From an uncultured Acidobacteriia bacterium (GTDB lineage: Bacteria; Acidobacteriota; Terriglobia; Bryobacterales; Bryobacteraceae), in NCBI GenBank assembly GCA_903907865.1, contig CAIVPR010000085.1, positions 1-64,000 of the forward strand: a stretch of DNA of 64,000 nt. The letters are read 5' to 3'. Each line of letters opens with the position of its first letter. The first letter of the stretch is position 1. Under the pieces are notes generated by a model. That model searched no databases. It worked only from the letters and a program-made list of their open reading frames with translations, and was not told the origin of the DNA. The position numbers and the translations under genes are program-made. Positions 35,275-44,588 of this stretch are shown here, one piece after another.

Positions 35275-36656
35275 GCCAATCCCGAATCAATCCGCCCCGC
35301 ATCCTGATTGCAGACGACGAACCGGGCATCCGCCAATCCCTCGGCGGAGTCCTGCGCGACGAGGGCTTCGAGGCAGTCGCCGTCTCGTCGGGCGAGGAGT
35401 GTCTCGATGCGTTGGCGCATTCGGTGTTCGCCATCGTGCTGCTGGACATCTGGTTGCCGGGCATCGACGGCCTGGAGACGCTGGACCGCATCCAGTCGAT
35501 TCCCGCCGCCGACCGGCCTGTGGTGGTGATGATTTCGGGCCACGGCACCATCGAAACCGCAGTCCGGGCCACCAAGCTGGGCGCGTACGACTTTCTCGAA
35601 AAGCCGCTGTCGATAGACCGCGTCCTGCTGGTGATCAAGCATGGACTGGAGCATCGGCGGTTGCGGCTGGACAACGAGCGCCTTCGTGAATCGTCGGGTT
35701 CTGGTTCGCGGATCGTCGGTGAAAGTGTCCCGATGAAGGCACTTCGGCAGCAGTTGGGCCTGATGGCGGGCACCAACGGCCGCGTCCTCATCTACGGCGA
35801 AAGCGGTACGGGCAAGGAGCTGATTGCGCACGCGTTGCATGCCATGAGCCCTCGCTCGGCCAACCCGTTCGTGGAAGTGAACTGCGCCGCGATCCCCGAG
35901 GACCTGATCGAGAGCGAGCTTTTCGGCCACATGAAGGGCAGCTTCACCGCCGCCCACGAGCGCAAGATTGGCAAATTCCAAAAAGCGGATACGGGCACGC
36001 TGTTCCTGGACGAGGTGGGCGACATGAGCCTGCGCACCCAGGCCAAGGTGCTCCGGGCGCTGGAGGAACAGCGCTTCGAGCCCGTCGGTGCCCATGAATC
36101 CATCCGCGTGGACGTGCGCGTGGTGGCCGCCACGAACAAGAACTTGGAGGACGAGATCTCCAAGGGCAACTTCCGCGAGGACCTGTTTTACCGGCTGAAC
36201 GTGATCCCGTTCCACGTACCGCCGCTGCGCGAGCGCAAGGAAGACATCCCGGCGCTTGTGACCCATTTCCTGGACGAGTTCGCCCGCAGCTACGGCCGCA
36301 AGCCGAAGGAGTTGACCCCGCAGGCGCTGCAAGTGCTGCAGGACTACCACTGGCCGGGCAACATCCGGGAATTGCGGAACTTGGTGGAGAGAATCGTGAT
36401 CCTGCACCCGCAAGGGCGGATCGACGCGCGGCACGTGCCGCTGCAGCCCGCACGGAAGCCGTCGTCGTCGTCCGAGTCGTCGTCGGAACGGTACGGGAGC
36501 CTGCAGGAGGTCCGCGAAACCGCCGAGCGCGACTATATCCAGAAGAAGCTCGACGAGGCGAACGGGAACGTGACCAAGGCTGCGGAAATGCTGGGTCTGG
36601 AGCGGAGCAACCTCTACCGGAAGATGCGGGCACTGGGGATTGCGCCTCGGGAATAG
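35271..36656 (+). CDS. NtrX-like sigma-54-type response regulator
   Basis: The 461-residue protein has a receiver domain (RILIADDEPGIRQSL, phospho-acceptor in VLLDIWLPGIDG), an AAA+ domain with Walker A GESGTGKE and Walker B LFLDEVGDM, and a C-terminal Fis-type helix-turn-helix (GNVTKAAEMLGLERSNLYRKM). The sigma-54 contact loop, normally GAFTGA, reads GSFTAA, keeping the Phe-Thr pair. It probably activates or represses genes under control of the kinase encoded just upstream (ATGA overlap). Confidence 0.88.
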   Translation: MSQSRINPPRILIADDEPGIRQSLGGVLRDEGFEAVAVSSGEECLDALAHSVFAIVLLDIWLPGIDGLETLDRIQSIPAADRPVVVMISGHGTIETAVRATKLGAYDFLEKPLSIDRVLLVIKHGLEHRRLRLDNERLRESSGSGSRIVGESVPMKALRQQLGLMAGTNGRVLIYGESGTGKELIAHALHAMSPRSANPFVEVNCAAIPEDLIESELFGHMKGSFTAAHERKIGKFQKADTGTLFLDEVGDMSLRTQAKVLRALEEQRFEPVGAHESIRVDVRVVAATNKNLEDEISKGNFREDLFYRLNVIPFHVPPLRERKEDIPALVTHFLDEFARSYGRKPKELTPQALQVLQDYHWPGNIRELRNLVERIVILHPQGRIDARHVPLQPARKPSSSSESSSERYGSLQEVRETAERDYIQKKLDEANGNVTKAAEMLGLERSNLYRKMRALGIAPRE

Positions 36657-36691
36657 AAGCATTCACGCTAGAATCGTGTCAGGTCCGACTC

Positions 36692-37321
36692 ATGCCCGTA
36701 GCCGTTGCACCCCAGACCGAAATCCCCCTGCCGCCGTGGTCGACGGCGGTTTACCCGCCTAGAAAGCGCTGGACACGAGCCGAGTGCCAAGGCTTGGAAT
36801 CGACCGGCCTCTGGGATCGTGACCGGTTCGAGCTCATCGACGGGGAGCTAATCAGCAAGGTGCCCAAGAAACGCCCGCACTCCATTGTGTTTGTTGCTGT
36901 CTTGAAGTGGCTTTCGGGTTTTGTGGACCAACTGTTCCTAAACCTCGAATCGCCGCTGGACGTCGCCCCCGGGGACAATCCGTCGAGCGAGCCCGAGCCC
37001 GACATTGCGGTGCTGGCCCGTGAGGCGACCGAATTTCAATCGGTATACCCGTCGGCGTCGGATGTCCGGTTGTTGATCGAGATTTCCGATTCGACGCTGG
37101 CGTTTGACCTAGGTCCGAAGGCGAGGCTGTATGCGCGCGCCGGGGTGGCGGACTTTTGGGTCTTCGATGTCCGGGCACGCAGGATCATCGTTCACCGGGA
37201 ACCAAAGTTAGGCGGCTATGCAAACGTAACGGCATATGCCGAGGGTGAAAGTGTTGCTCCTTTGGCGAAACCCGAGGTGGTGCTTCAGGTGACCGCAGCG
37301 TTTCCGCTCTTGCGGGCGTGA
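36692..37321 (+). CDS. Uma2-family (DUF820) putative endonuclease-fold protein
   Basis: The 209-residue protein shows the PD-(D/E)XK-like Uma2 features: DRFELIDGELISKVPKKRPHS near residue 48 (split here as DRFELIDGEL and SKVPKKRPHS), EPEPDIAVL, then LLIEISDSTLAFD and KARLYARAGVADFWVFDV. These match the family's acidic and Lys/Glu catalytic core. Such genes are numerous in cyanobacteria and Acidobacteriota; the biological role is not clear. It stands alone, 35 bases after the NtrX-like gene. Confidence 0.85.
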   Translation: MPVAVAPQTEIPLPPWSTAVYPPRKRWTRAECQGLESTGLWDRDRFELIDGELISKVPKKRPHSIVFVAVLKWLSGFVDQLFLNLESPLDVAPGDNPSSEPEPDIAVLAREATEFQSVYPSASDVRLLIEISDSTLAFDLGPKARLYARAGVADFWVFDVRARRIIVHREPKLGGYANVTAYAEGESVAPLAKPEVVLQVTAAFPLLRA

Positions 37322-37450
37322 TGCCCGCTGGCTTGTATTCTGCTGGTGAGCTGAAGTTGCACCTCGAAGGTCCGCTGGCGACACGTCCCCCAGCCGTTTT
37401 CAATATTTCCGGTTTTGTACCGGCGCGATAAATCAGTCGACACAAACGCC

Positions 37451-37489
37451 AAAAGGCCGACCGCCGGGTTCACCGGCGGTCGGCCTTTC
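37451..37489 (-). terminator. Terminator of the large secreted protein gene
   Basis: AAAGGCCGACCGCCGG (37452-37467) pairs perfectly over 16 bases with CCGGCGGTCGGCCTTT (37473-37488) around a 5-base loop, and the A-tract at 37451-37454 becomes a U-tract on the minus strand. It lies about 30 bases past the stop at 37517 and may also serve the + strand. Confidence 0.85.
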
Positions 37490-37516
37490 AACTTACAGCA
37501 GTGCAATCGGGCCGTT

Positions 37517-40500
37517 TTAGAACGCGACCCGCAACAGCCCCGCCGCGTCGGTCGTCGTGCCCGAACCCGCCGGGCTGACAACCACCGTGTTCGCCGCGCC
37601 GTTCGCCTGAACCGACACGCTGTAGGCCGCATTCGGCGTCAAGCCGGCCACGAACACCGTGTGCACTCCAGCCGGGGCCGGGAGCGAGGTGCCGGTGAAC
37701 GATCCGGCGTTGACCGGGAAGTACACCGCGTTGGCACCGAACACCGCGCCGTCGAATAACGTGCCGGAGTTGCTGGACACATGCGTCGCCGGAATCATCG
37801 AGGCACCCGCGTTCGCGCCTTGCAGGACATGCAGGAAGCGGATGTCGGCGGGGTTCGACTTCTCCTCGACCGTCATCACGTACTTGGAAGGTTCCAGTTC
37901 CGCGATGGTGGTCAGGTCGGCCACAACATTGCGGGCGGCAACCGTGGCGTTGGCCGGGAGCAGGGTCTGGACGAACAGTTGCTGGCCGCTCGCCAAGGTC
38001 TCGGTGGCAACCTTGCCGTTGATGACGGGGTTGGTCACCAGTGTCAGGTTGTAGCGCTTGAAGAGGCCGGGGTTCAGCGTCGTGGCGCGGTCGTAGGTCA
38101 CGATGTAGTCGCTGTTGAGCCAGAGGATCGACCGGGTGGCCTTGGTGACCTGCACAAAGGCGTTGCCGGGGGTCCACTGGTTGGGCTTGTTGTAGAGGTT
38201 CGTCATGTCGGTGTCGGCGAAGACGTAGCCCGGACCGTTGCTGCTGGCCGTGGTCGGATCACCGGCATTCTCACCGAGCTGCCACTGGCTACCATTGGCG
38301 AACTCGCCCTGCTCGAAGCTGCCGATCAGGGAAGCCGGATTCGTGCAAGAGGTGCAGGTGTTCTGGATACCCAGCGAGTTGTGGTAGTAGGTGGTCATGC
38401 CGAGGCCGTTGTTGTCATAGTTGCTCAACTCCTTGGTCAGCCATTCGCCGTTGCGGAAGAGTTCGAACTGGCCCGCGTTGCCCTCCTGGTGGTTGATCGA
38501 TTCCCAGCTGGCGCGGTAGTCGAACATGGTGCCGCCGGGGGTCCAGTCGGTGTGGGCCACGATGCGTCCACCCAGCGGGTCGTTGAACAGGGTCGGGTAG
38601 CCGGGACGCGGGTCGGGCACGGAGGCCAGATTCACGGTAGGATCGAACAACATGTAGTAAAAGATGGACTGGATCCAGCCGTAGGCGTTGTTCGTGATGC
38701 GGTAGTTGAGGCTCGCCGCACCGCCCTGCGGGGCGTTGTAGGCGAACCAGCGCGCTTCCGCCTGGTGGGTGGTCTGGCCGTTTTGGTTCTCCAGTGCGTT
38801 CAGGAGGGCGAAGGGCCCGGCGTAGTCGGGAGTTATGAACAGGCGCAGCATGTCACCGTAACCCGCGAACTGGTAGACCGACCCGAGGTAGCTTTCACCC
38901 GGCTGTGTGGGCACTTGGGACGTAGGGGTCAACGAACTGATGACGCCCTTCACGTAGCGGTCCCACATCGGGGTGTTGATGAGCGCGATCTGTGGTCCAG
39001 AGTAGGACGGGTTGTTGAAGCCGGCCGTCTGCAGGGAGAGCAGTTCCTCCAGCAGGTTGGCGTAGGAGACGCCGTAGAGGAAGCCCTCGGGGGGCAGGCC
39101 GCCGCTGGCGAGGCCGAAACCGGTGCCGCTGCCGAGACCATAGGCGCTGGCGATGGCCGAAGGTTCACCGTACATGGCGTACTGCTGGTAAAGCCAGGCG
39201 CCGGTCGCGTCGAGGATGTAGCTGCGCAGCGTGTTGCCGAGGTTGCTGGCAGGCAGGGCGCCGTTCAGCGGGGCGTCGTCGGACGGGTCGATCACCAGCG
39301 ACATCATCGTCATCAGGCGGGCGTGGGCCGTGTAGTAGTTGTTGGCGGCCATGCGGTAGGGTTGGCCGTTGGGCAGCAACTGGGCCGCGTTGTTCGTGGC
39401 ACCGATGACTTGGCTGTTCGGACTGTCGCCACCCGTGGTGGAGGCGGTCAGGCAGATGTTGGCCCAGTTCAGGAAGACCTTGCGGATGGTCACCTTGTCG
39501 GCGGCAGTCAAGATGGGCTGGTTCTGGGCGTCAACCGCGTTGTAGATCCAGTCGACCACGAGCGGCCATTCCATGCCTGTGGCGCTGGCACGGTTGTAGA
39601 TCGGGAAGCTGCCGTCACGGAACGGCGCGCCCGAAAGGGTACCCTGCGACGCCTGGTTCATGGCGTACATGATCAGGTTGCGGGCCATCTGGGCATACTG
39701 GATGCGATTCGACGGGTTGGGATCGATCAGCGAATTGAAGGCCAGGATGACGGCGTTCTCTTCGGACAGCAGGCCTGTGTACCCTTGGGAATCGCCCGGA
39801 TCTGGGTAATTGGAAGCGGGCTGCGGATTGGTGCCGTAGAAGGGTGCGAACTGCGCGTAGTTGGACACGGCCTGCGCGAGGACCGCGGTCATGCCGCCCT
39901 GGTAGACCGGATTCGCCGAGGTGGCCCAGCTGCGGAGGCGCGGCAGGTCGTTTTGGGTAATCCAGAGGCGCGGGTGGGTCTGCACCGGGTAGGGGATGCT
40001 AACGGCAGGTGCCGAGTAATTGGCAGTCAGAGTGACGCCGCTCGCGGGCATGGTGATGGTGGTCGTCATGGCGCTGGCGTTGGCAACAGTACCGCCCGTC
40101 CAACCTGCGAAGGTATTGCCCGCTGCGGGCGGATTCGCCGTCACCGCGACGACGGTTCCGGCCGCGTAGCTGCCGCTGCCGGAACCGTTTACAACGTTCA
40201 GGGTGAACTGGGGAACGTTCGAGACCACGTAGTTGGCCGTGACTGCGGTCGCAGCGGCGGGCATCACGAGGGTGGTGGACGCCGCGTTCGGGTTGGCGAC
40301 CGTCGCGCCGGTCCAATTCTTGAATACCTGGCCTGACGGGGCGGCGTTGGCGGTGATGGCGACCGATGCGCCCGCCGCATAGCTGCCGCTACCCGAGCCG
40401 TTGGTGACGCTGAGCGTGTACTGGGACGGTTGGGCGTTTGACACCGGAACCATGATCGCGTTGCTGGCGACCGTGCCCGGGTTGATGACAGTGAAAGTCA

Positions 40501-41059
40501 CCGAAGTGGCATTGGCAGGGAGATAGCCCGACGCCTGGATGCTGTTCGCGGTAACGGTGCTGGTCGAGAGCTGCACGGACGTGCCGTTGTAGTTCTCCAC
40601 CACGTTCGCGTACTGCTGGAAGGTACCGCCCTTGATGGTGACGTTGATCGTGCCCGTCTGGATGGGGTTCGGGGTAACCGAGGTGATGGTCGGTCCCGCA
40701 GCAAGCAGGTTCACATAGACGCTGCCCGAAACCGACGGCGTGGACTTGCTGGTCGCCGTGATCAGGACCGGGTTCTGGGCGGGCATGGTGGTTGGCGCGG
40801 TGTAGAGACCCGTCGCCGAGATGGTTCCGGCCTTGGCGTTGCCGCCGACGGTGCCGCCAGCGGACCAAGTCACGGCGGTGTTGCTCAGGCCCGTCACTTG
40901 GGCTGCGAACTGTTTGGTGGCTTTGAGGCCGATCGACGGATAGTTCGGGGTTACGGTGATGGTCTGGGCGGACAGCGCCGCGCAGAACGGTACCGACAAC
41001 GACATTGCAGCGACAAGTCCGACAAGGGACGGTCGTGCGGACACACGTATGGCGTGCAT
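37517..41059 (-). CDS. Large secreted multidomain protein with heparinase II/III-like region and Ig/InlB repeats
   Basis: The 1,180-residue protein has a signal peptide (SLVGLVAAMSLSVPFCAALSAQ), an Ig-like BIG2 domain (ITVTPNYPSIGLKATKQF), an IPT/TIG-like domain (PTITSVTPNPIQTG), then two tandem divergent InlB-type repeats that share NGSGSGSYAAG and end in ANY. The large C-terminal part starts HPRLWITQNDLPRLRSW and ends with strands such as HTDWTPGGTMFDYRASWES, resembling alginate-lyase/heparinase II/III enzymes that act on acidic polysaccharides. GGAGG precedes the ATG at 41059. It is probably surface-bound or secreted. The lyase call is inferred from these segments. Confidence 0.65.
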   Translation of the reverse strand: MHAIRVSARPSLVGLVAAMSLSVPFCAALSAQTITVTPNYPSIGLKATKQFAAQVTGLSNTAVTWSAGGTVGGNAKAGTISATGLYTAPTTMPAQNPVLITATSKSTPSVSGSVYVNLLAAGPTITSVTPNPIQTGTINVTIKGGTFQQYANVVENYNGTSVQLSTSTVTANSIQASGYLPANATSVTFTVINPGTVASNAIMVPVSNAQPSQYTLSVTNGSGSGSYAAGASVAITANAAPSGQVFKNWTGATVANPNAASTTLVMPAAATAVTANYVVSNVPQFTLNVVNGSGSGSYAAGTVVAVTANPPAAGNTFAGWTGGTVANASAMTTTITMPASGVTLTANYSAPAVSIPYPVQTHPRLWITQNDLPRLRSWATSANPVYQGGMTAVLAQAVSNYAQFAPFYGTNPQPASNYPDPGDSQGYTGLLSEENAVILAFNSLIDPNPSNRIQYAQMARNLIMYAMNQASQGTLSGAPFRDGSFPIYNRASATGMEWPLVVDWIYNAVDAQNQPILTAADKVTIRKVFLNWANICLTASTTGGDSPNSQVIGATNNAAQLLPNGQPYRMAANNYYTAHARLMTMMSLVIDPSDDAPLNGALPASNLGNTLRSYILDATGAWLYQQYAMYGEPSAIASAYGLGSGTGFGLASGGLPPEGFLYGVSYANLLEELLSLQTAGFNNPSYSGPQIALINTPMWDRYVKGVISSLTPTSQVPTQPGESYLGSVYQFAGYGDMLRLFITPDYAGPFALLNALENQNGQTTHQAEARWFAYNAPQGGAASLNYRITNNAYGWIQSIFYYMLFDPTVNLASVPDPRPGYPTLFNDPLGGRIVAHTDWTPGGTMFDYRASWESINHQEGNAGQFELFRNGEWLTKELSNYDNNGLGMTTYYHNSLGIQNTCTSCTNPASLIGSFEQGEFANGSQWQLGENAGDPTTASSNGPGYVFADTDMTNLYNKPNQWTPGNAFVQVTKATRSILWLNSDYIVTYDRATTLNPGLFKRYNLTLVTNPVINGKVATETLASGQQLFVQTLLPANATVAARNVVADLTTIAELEPSKYVMTVEEKSNPADIRFLHVLQGANAGASMIPATHVSSNSGTLFDGAVFGANAVYFPVNAGSFTGTSLPAPAGVHTVFVAGLTPNAAYSVSVQANGAANTVVVSPAGSGTTTDAAGLLRVAF

Positions 41060-41275
41060 ACTTTTCCTCCTGGTGTTACGACTGTTTTTTCTTGGGAGTG
41101 GCGGTTGACCCGTCCAGGCTTGCTGCCCGTATGTTGTTGCGTCAACCTCCTCCACTTTTCAGAACGGACGTATCGAGGGAAAGCGGTCAAGAAAACTGCA
41201 TGCCACATGCAGGTTTATTTTTTGCGTCAGGTGAAACGACCGGCCACCTGTGCCGCATGCACGCCGCGAGGTTGG

Positions 41276-41884
41276 CTACTTCTTCACTTCCGTCGGCAGC
41301 ACCCGACGCACCAACACACTCTTGATCACCACCGGCACCACGGGCTTTTCGCCTTTCACCTTCACCCGGTTGATCCGGGTGACGACGGCCTGCCCTTCCA
41401 CCACCTGCCCGAACACCGTATAGTGCTGGTTCCACGACGGCATCGCCTGGTCGGTGATGAAAAATTGACACGCCCCGGAGTTGTCTCGCCCGGTATTCGC
41501 GATTCCCAGCCGACCGGGCCGGTCGAACATCAGCCCGGGCAGGAACTCGTCCCTGATCGTAAACCCGCAGTTATGCGTTCCGAGGCCGGTCGGGTCTCCA
41601 GCCTGGATCATCTGCTCCCGCACCACGCGGTGGAAAATGGTCCCGTTGTACATCGGGCGGTTCACCATTTTCTTCAGAGACGGGTCGTACCAAGCCTTCC
41701 GCCCGGTCGCCAGGCCGACGAACGTCCCCACCGAGACAGGCGTGTACTTCTCGTACAACTCCGCCGTGATCGTCCCCTCGGACGTCTCGATCACGGCGTA
41801 CAATCCCGGCTTCTCCGTGGGAGAAACCGGGGCCGCCGCCACTAGAGCACCCAGAAACGACAGGAAAACCGCAGCAAGCCGCAT
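41276..41884 (-). CDS. Exported peptidyl-prolyl isomerase (cyclophilin type)
   Basis: The 202-residue protein has a signal peptide (RLAAVFLSFLGALVAAAP) and a cyclophilin domain with YNGTIFHRVVREQMIQAGDP (as FHRVV plus QAGDP), DNSGACQFFITD and HYTVFGQVVEG. These are the canonical active-site segments (Arg in FHRV, Gln-Phe-Phe-I). It would catalyse proline isomerisation in the periplasm. The gene lies four bases after the stop of the DUF1080 gene and likely shares its transcript. Confidence 0.9.
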   Translation of the reverse strand: MRLAAVFLSFLGALVAAAPVSPTEKPGLYAVIETSEGTITAELYEKYTPVSVGTFVGLATGRKAWYDPSLKKMVNRPMYNGTIFHRVVREQMIQAGDPTGLGTHNCGFTIRDEFLPGLMFDRPGRLGIANTGRDNSGACQFFITDQAMPSWNQHYTVFGQVVEGQAVVTRINRVKVKGEKPVVPVVIKSVLVRRVLPTEVKK

Positions 41885-41888
41885 CCGC

Positions 41889-42563
41889 CTACTTGCCCGA
41901 CGCGTCGCGGACCGACAAGTCGCGGACGTAGACGTCCTTGAACATCATGTCGCCCGCACCGCCCGCATGCAGTTGCAGCGCGATCGTGCCGTCGAACGAT
42001 TTCGGCGACGGATCGGTGAAATCGAGGATCACAACGCCGTTCAGCCGGGCCACGAAATGGTTGCCTTCCACCTTCAGCAGGTAGTCGTTCCAATCCGACT
42101 GGTGTTGCACGTATTCAAACTCCGGCGACGGCCATGCGATCCAGCCGCGCCCGTCGCCATAGAGGCCGCCGGTGTGGTGGTTGAGCGTGGGGTCGATCTC
42201 GAACTGCATGCCCTGCGACACGTCCGCCGTCCCCGCCTTGAACCGCGTATGCACGAACACGCCGCTGTTGCCGTCGCCCACGCACTTGTAGCGCAGGGAG
42301 AGGTGCAGATCCTTGTAGTCCTTCACGGTCTCCAAGTATCCGTATTCCTTGGTGATCGCCTTGCCGTGGATCTGGCCGTCCTCGACCGTCCACTTTTCTT
42401 TGCCGACCTCGTGCCAGTTGGTGAGATCCTTGCCGTTGAACAGCTGGACCCACTGTTCGTTCGGCAGTGGAGCCCGGTTCCTCGGGTTCTGGCCCAATGC
42501 CACGGCACCGGCGATCAACAGACCGGTCAGGCCGGTCGAGATGAAAATCTGTGAGATACGCAT
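41889..42563 (-). CDS. Exported DUF1080 (3-keto-disaccharide hydrolase-like) protein
   Basis: The 224-residue protein has a signal peptide (FISTGLTGLLIAGAVALGQ) and a single jelly-roll domain with the family hallmarks WVQLFNGKDLTNWHEVG, DLHLSLRYKC and NSGVFVHTRF. Family members with solved roles act on 3-keto-glycosides or bind glycans in the periplasm. The ATG at 42563 is chosen for the signal peptide. It follows glmM by 10 bases on the same strand and precedes the cyclophilin gene. Confidence 0.85.
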   Translation of the reverse strand: MRISQIFISTGLTGLLIAGAVALGQNPRNRAPLPNEQWVQLFNGKDLTNWHEVGKEKWTVEDGQIHGKAITKEYGYLETVKDYKDLHLSLRYKCVGDGNSGVFVHTRFKAGTADVSQGMQFEIDPTLNHHTGGLYGDGRGWIAWPSPEFEYVQHQSDWNDYLLKVEGNHFVARLNGVVILDFTDPSPKSFDGTIALQLHAGGAGDMMFKDVYVRDLSVRDASGK

Positions 42564-42573
42564 AGACTCTGTT

Positions 42574-43923
42574 TTACCCCAATTCCGCTTTGATCGCAGC
42601 CACAATTCTTGCTGCCGTTGATTCCACCTGCGCATGGTCCAATCCTTCGACCATCACACGCAACAAAAGCTCGGTTCCAGAGAACCGCACCAACACCCTG
42701 CCCGACCCGGCCAGCTCCGCCTCGCAAGCTGCAATCTCGGCCTGCACACCTGGCAATTCCTTCAACGGACGCCGCGCCTGCACCCTCACATTGACCAGCA
42801 ACTGGGGGAACACGGTCAGGTCCGACGCCAACTCCTCGAGCCCCGCGGATTCCAACTCGCAGGTTTCGAGCACCTTCAACGCCGTGAGCATGCCGTCGCC
42901 CGTCGTCGCATAACGCTGGAAGATGACGTGCCCGGACTGCTCGCCACCAATCGCCGCCCCGCGCTCCACCATCTCCTCGAGCACATACTTGTCGCCGACC
43001 TGCGTCCGCACCATCACGATGCCCAAACGCTCCAGCGCCTTCTCCAAGCCCAGGTTCGACATCACTGTCGTAACCAGAACATTCCCTGGCAGCTTGCCTT
43101 CCTTGTGCAACCGCGCGCCGGCCACCAGCAGGATCGCATCGCCATCGACGATCTTTCCCGACTTCGCCACCATCAGGCACCGGTCCGCATCCCCGTCAAA
43201 CGCCACGCCGATATCGGCACCTTCTTCCACAACCTTCGCCTGCAGACCCTGGAGATGGGTCGCCCCGCAATGCAGATTGATGTTGCGGCCGTTCGGCTGG
43301 TCGAAGATCGGAACAACTTGCGCACCGGCCCGCCGCAGCAATGCCGGGGCCAAAGCGGAGGCGGCGCCGTTGCCGCAATCCACCACGATTTTGCGCCCGC
43401 CCAAATCGCACGACACGGTGCCCAGCAGGAAATCCAGATACCGGTCGACCGGATAGCTCTGTTCCAGGTCCGGCAAAGTCTCCGGGAGGGAGTCCAACTC
43501 GCCGCTTTCGAGAATCTGGAAAATCTCCTCCTCGATCTCGTGCTCCTCAACATCCGGCAGCTTGAATCCCGACTGTCCGAACACCTTGATCCCGTTGTCC
43601 TGGAACGGGTTGTGGGACGCCGAAATCATCACGCCCGCGGAGAATGCGCCGGTCCGCGCGAGATATGCCACGCCGGGAGTCGTCAACACCCCGACAAACT
43701 CCGATGCCACCCCCCCGCGCGCCAGCCCGTCCGCCAACCGCGCCGCCAGCGCGGGTCCGGACTCGCGCGTATCCATCCCGATCAGCACGGGAAACAGGTG
43801 CAGCCCGCGCCGCGTCAAGTCGTCCGCAAGCGCGACACCCAACGCCGTCACCGTTTTCGGATCCAAGGGATACTCCCCGGCCACGCCCCGAATCCCGTCC
43901 GTACCAAACAATTGTTTTGCCAT
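42574..43923 (-). CDS. glmM: Phosphoglucosamine mutase
   Basis: The 449-residue cytoplasmic enzyme converts glucosamine-6-phosphate to glucosamine-1-phosphate for peptidoglycan and LPS synthesis. It has the N-terminal GTDGIRG, the phosphoserine loop SASHNPFQDNG, the metal-binding DGDADR and a C-terminal phosphate-binding RFSGTE. Length is normal. It is the third gene of a cdaA-cdaR-glmM operon, where c-di-AMP synthesis and GlmM are functionally linked; GlmM inhibits CdaA in Firmicutes. Its ATG overlaps the stop of the CdaR-like gene. Confidence 0.95.
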   Translation of the reverse strand: MAKQLFGTDGIRGVAGEYPLDPKTVTALGVALADDLTRRGLHLFPVLIGMDTRESGPALAARLADGLARGGVASEFVGVLTTPGVAYLARTGAFSAGVMISASHNPFQDNGIKVFGQSGFKLPDVEEHEIEEEIFQILESGELDSLPETLPDLEQSYPVDRYLDFLLGTVSCDLGGRKIVVDCGNGAASALAPALLRRAGAQVVPIFDQPNGRNINLHCGATHLQGLQAKVVEEGADIGVAFDGDADRCLMVAKSGKIVDGDAILLVAGARLHKEGKLPGNVLVTTVMSNLGLEKALERLGIVMVRTQVGDKYVLEEMVERGAAIGGEQSGHVIFQRYATTGDGMLTALKVLETCELESAGLEELASDLTVFPQLLVNVRVQARRPLKELPGVQAEIAACEAELAGSGRVLVRFSGTELLLRVMVEGLDHAQVESTAARIVAAIKAELG

Positions 43924-44588
43924 CAGTGTGTTTTTTGAACCCGAACTTTCACCGTAACTTGCGGAGCCGTCACGAAGCGCACCTCCGGCTCCTCGTTGAA
44001 CACCGCCAAATGTTGCTGCCCCTCGCCGCCGTTGCCATCCACTTGGATCTGCCCGAGGTCGAACGGATCTGAAACGGCATCCTTCGCGGCCATCACGCTG
44101 CTTTCCGGTCCAGCTATCTCCAACGCGGGTGGGTAGATTTCGACCTTGGCCACCGTGTAACCCGGAGGAAGGGCACCCGAGAGCGTCACGTCGACCTTCA
44201 AGGGCCTCTTCGCCGTGCGCTCGAACGTAAACCTCAACTGCGCTGGAATCGTCCTGACCAACTGCACCCCGCGCGGCAGCTTGACTTCCCGTGAGGTCAA
44301 AGTGAACGTGCGTTCGCCGGGAGCTTTTACGCTGGCAAAATCAATCGCGGCGGAGAGCCTCGCTTCGCGCAGGTCGCGCAGCAGGTTGGCGGGCCCGCGC
44401 GCCTCGATGTTGATCGATTCCACGATGGTCGAACTGATTTCCAATTGCTTCGGGTAATTGCGGAACTGCACCGGGGCGGAAAGGATAGTCGCCGAGTCCG
44501 GCTGGTTGGCCAAGGAATACCAGACGATGCACGCCGCAACCAGTGACGCCACCTTCCACCAGAAGTTCTCCGTGAGCAGCTTGATCAT
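43923..44588 (-). CDS. cdaR: YbbR/CdaR-domain membrane-anchored protein
   Basis: The 221-residue protein has one N-terminal membrane helix (VASLVAACIVWYSLANQ) followed by YbbR-type beta domains in the envelope (SAPVQFRNYPKQLEI, GYTVAKVEIYPPALEIAG). CdaR is the regulatory partner of the diadenylate cyclase CdaA. The gene sits between cdaA and glmM with 4- and 1-base overlaps, the standard order for this operon. The CdaR name follows from context as much as sequence. Confidence 0.85.
   Translation of the reverse strand: MIKLLTENFWWKVASLVAACIVWYSLANQPDSATILSAPVQFRNYPKQLEISSTIVESINIEARGPANLLRDLREARLSAAIDFASVKAPGERTFTLTSREVKLPRGVQLVRTIPAQLRFTFERTAKRPLKVDVTLSGALPPGYTVAKVEIYPPALEIAGPESSVMAAKDAVSDPFDLGQIQVDGNGGEGQQHLAVFNEEPEVRFVTAPQVTVKVRVQKTH

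Noticed and set aside
37781-40336. Very long + strand frame opposite the large secreted protein
   Set aside because: It mirrors the minus-strand gene, which has a signal peptide, repeats and a terminator; the + frame lacks recognisable domains.
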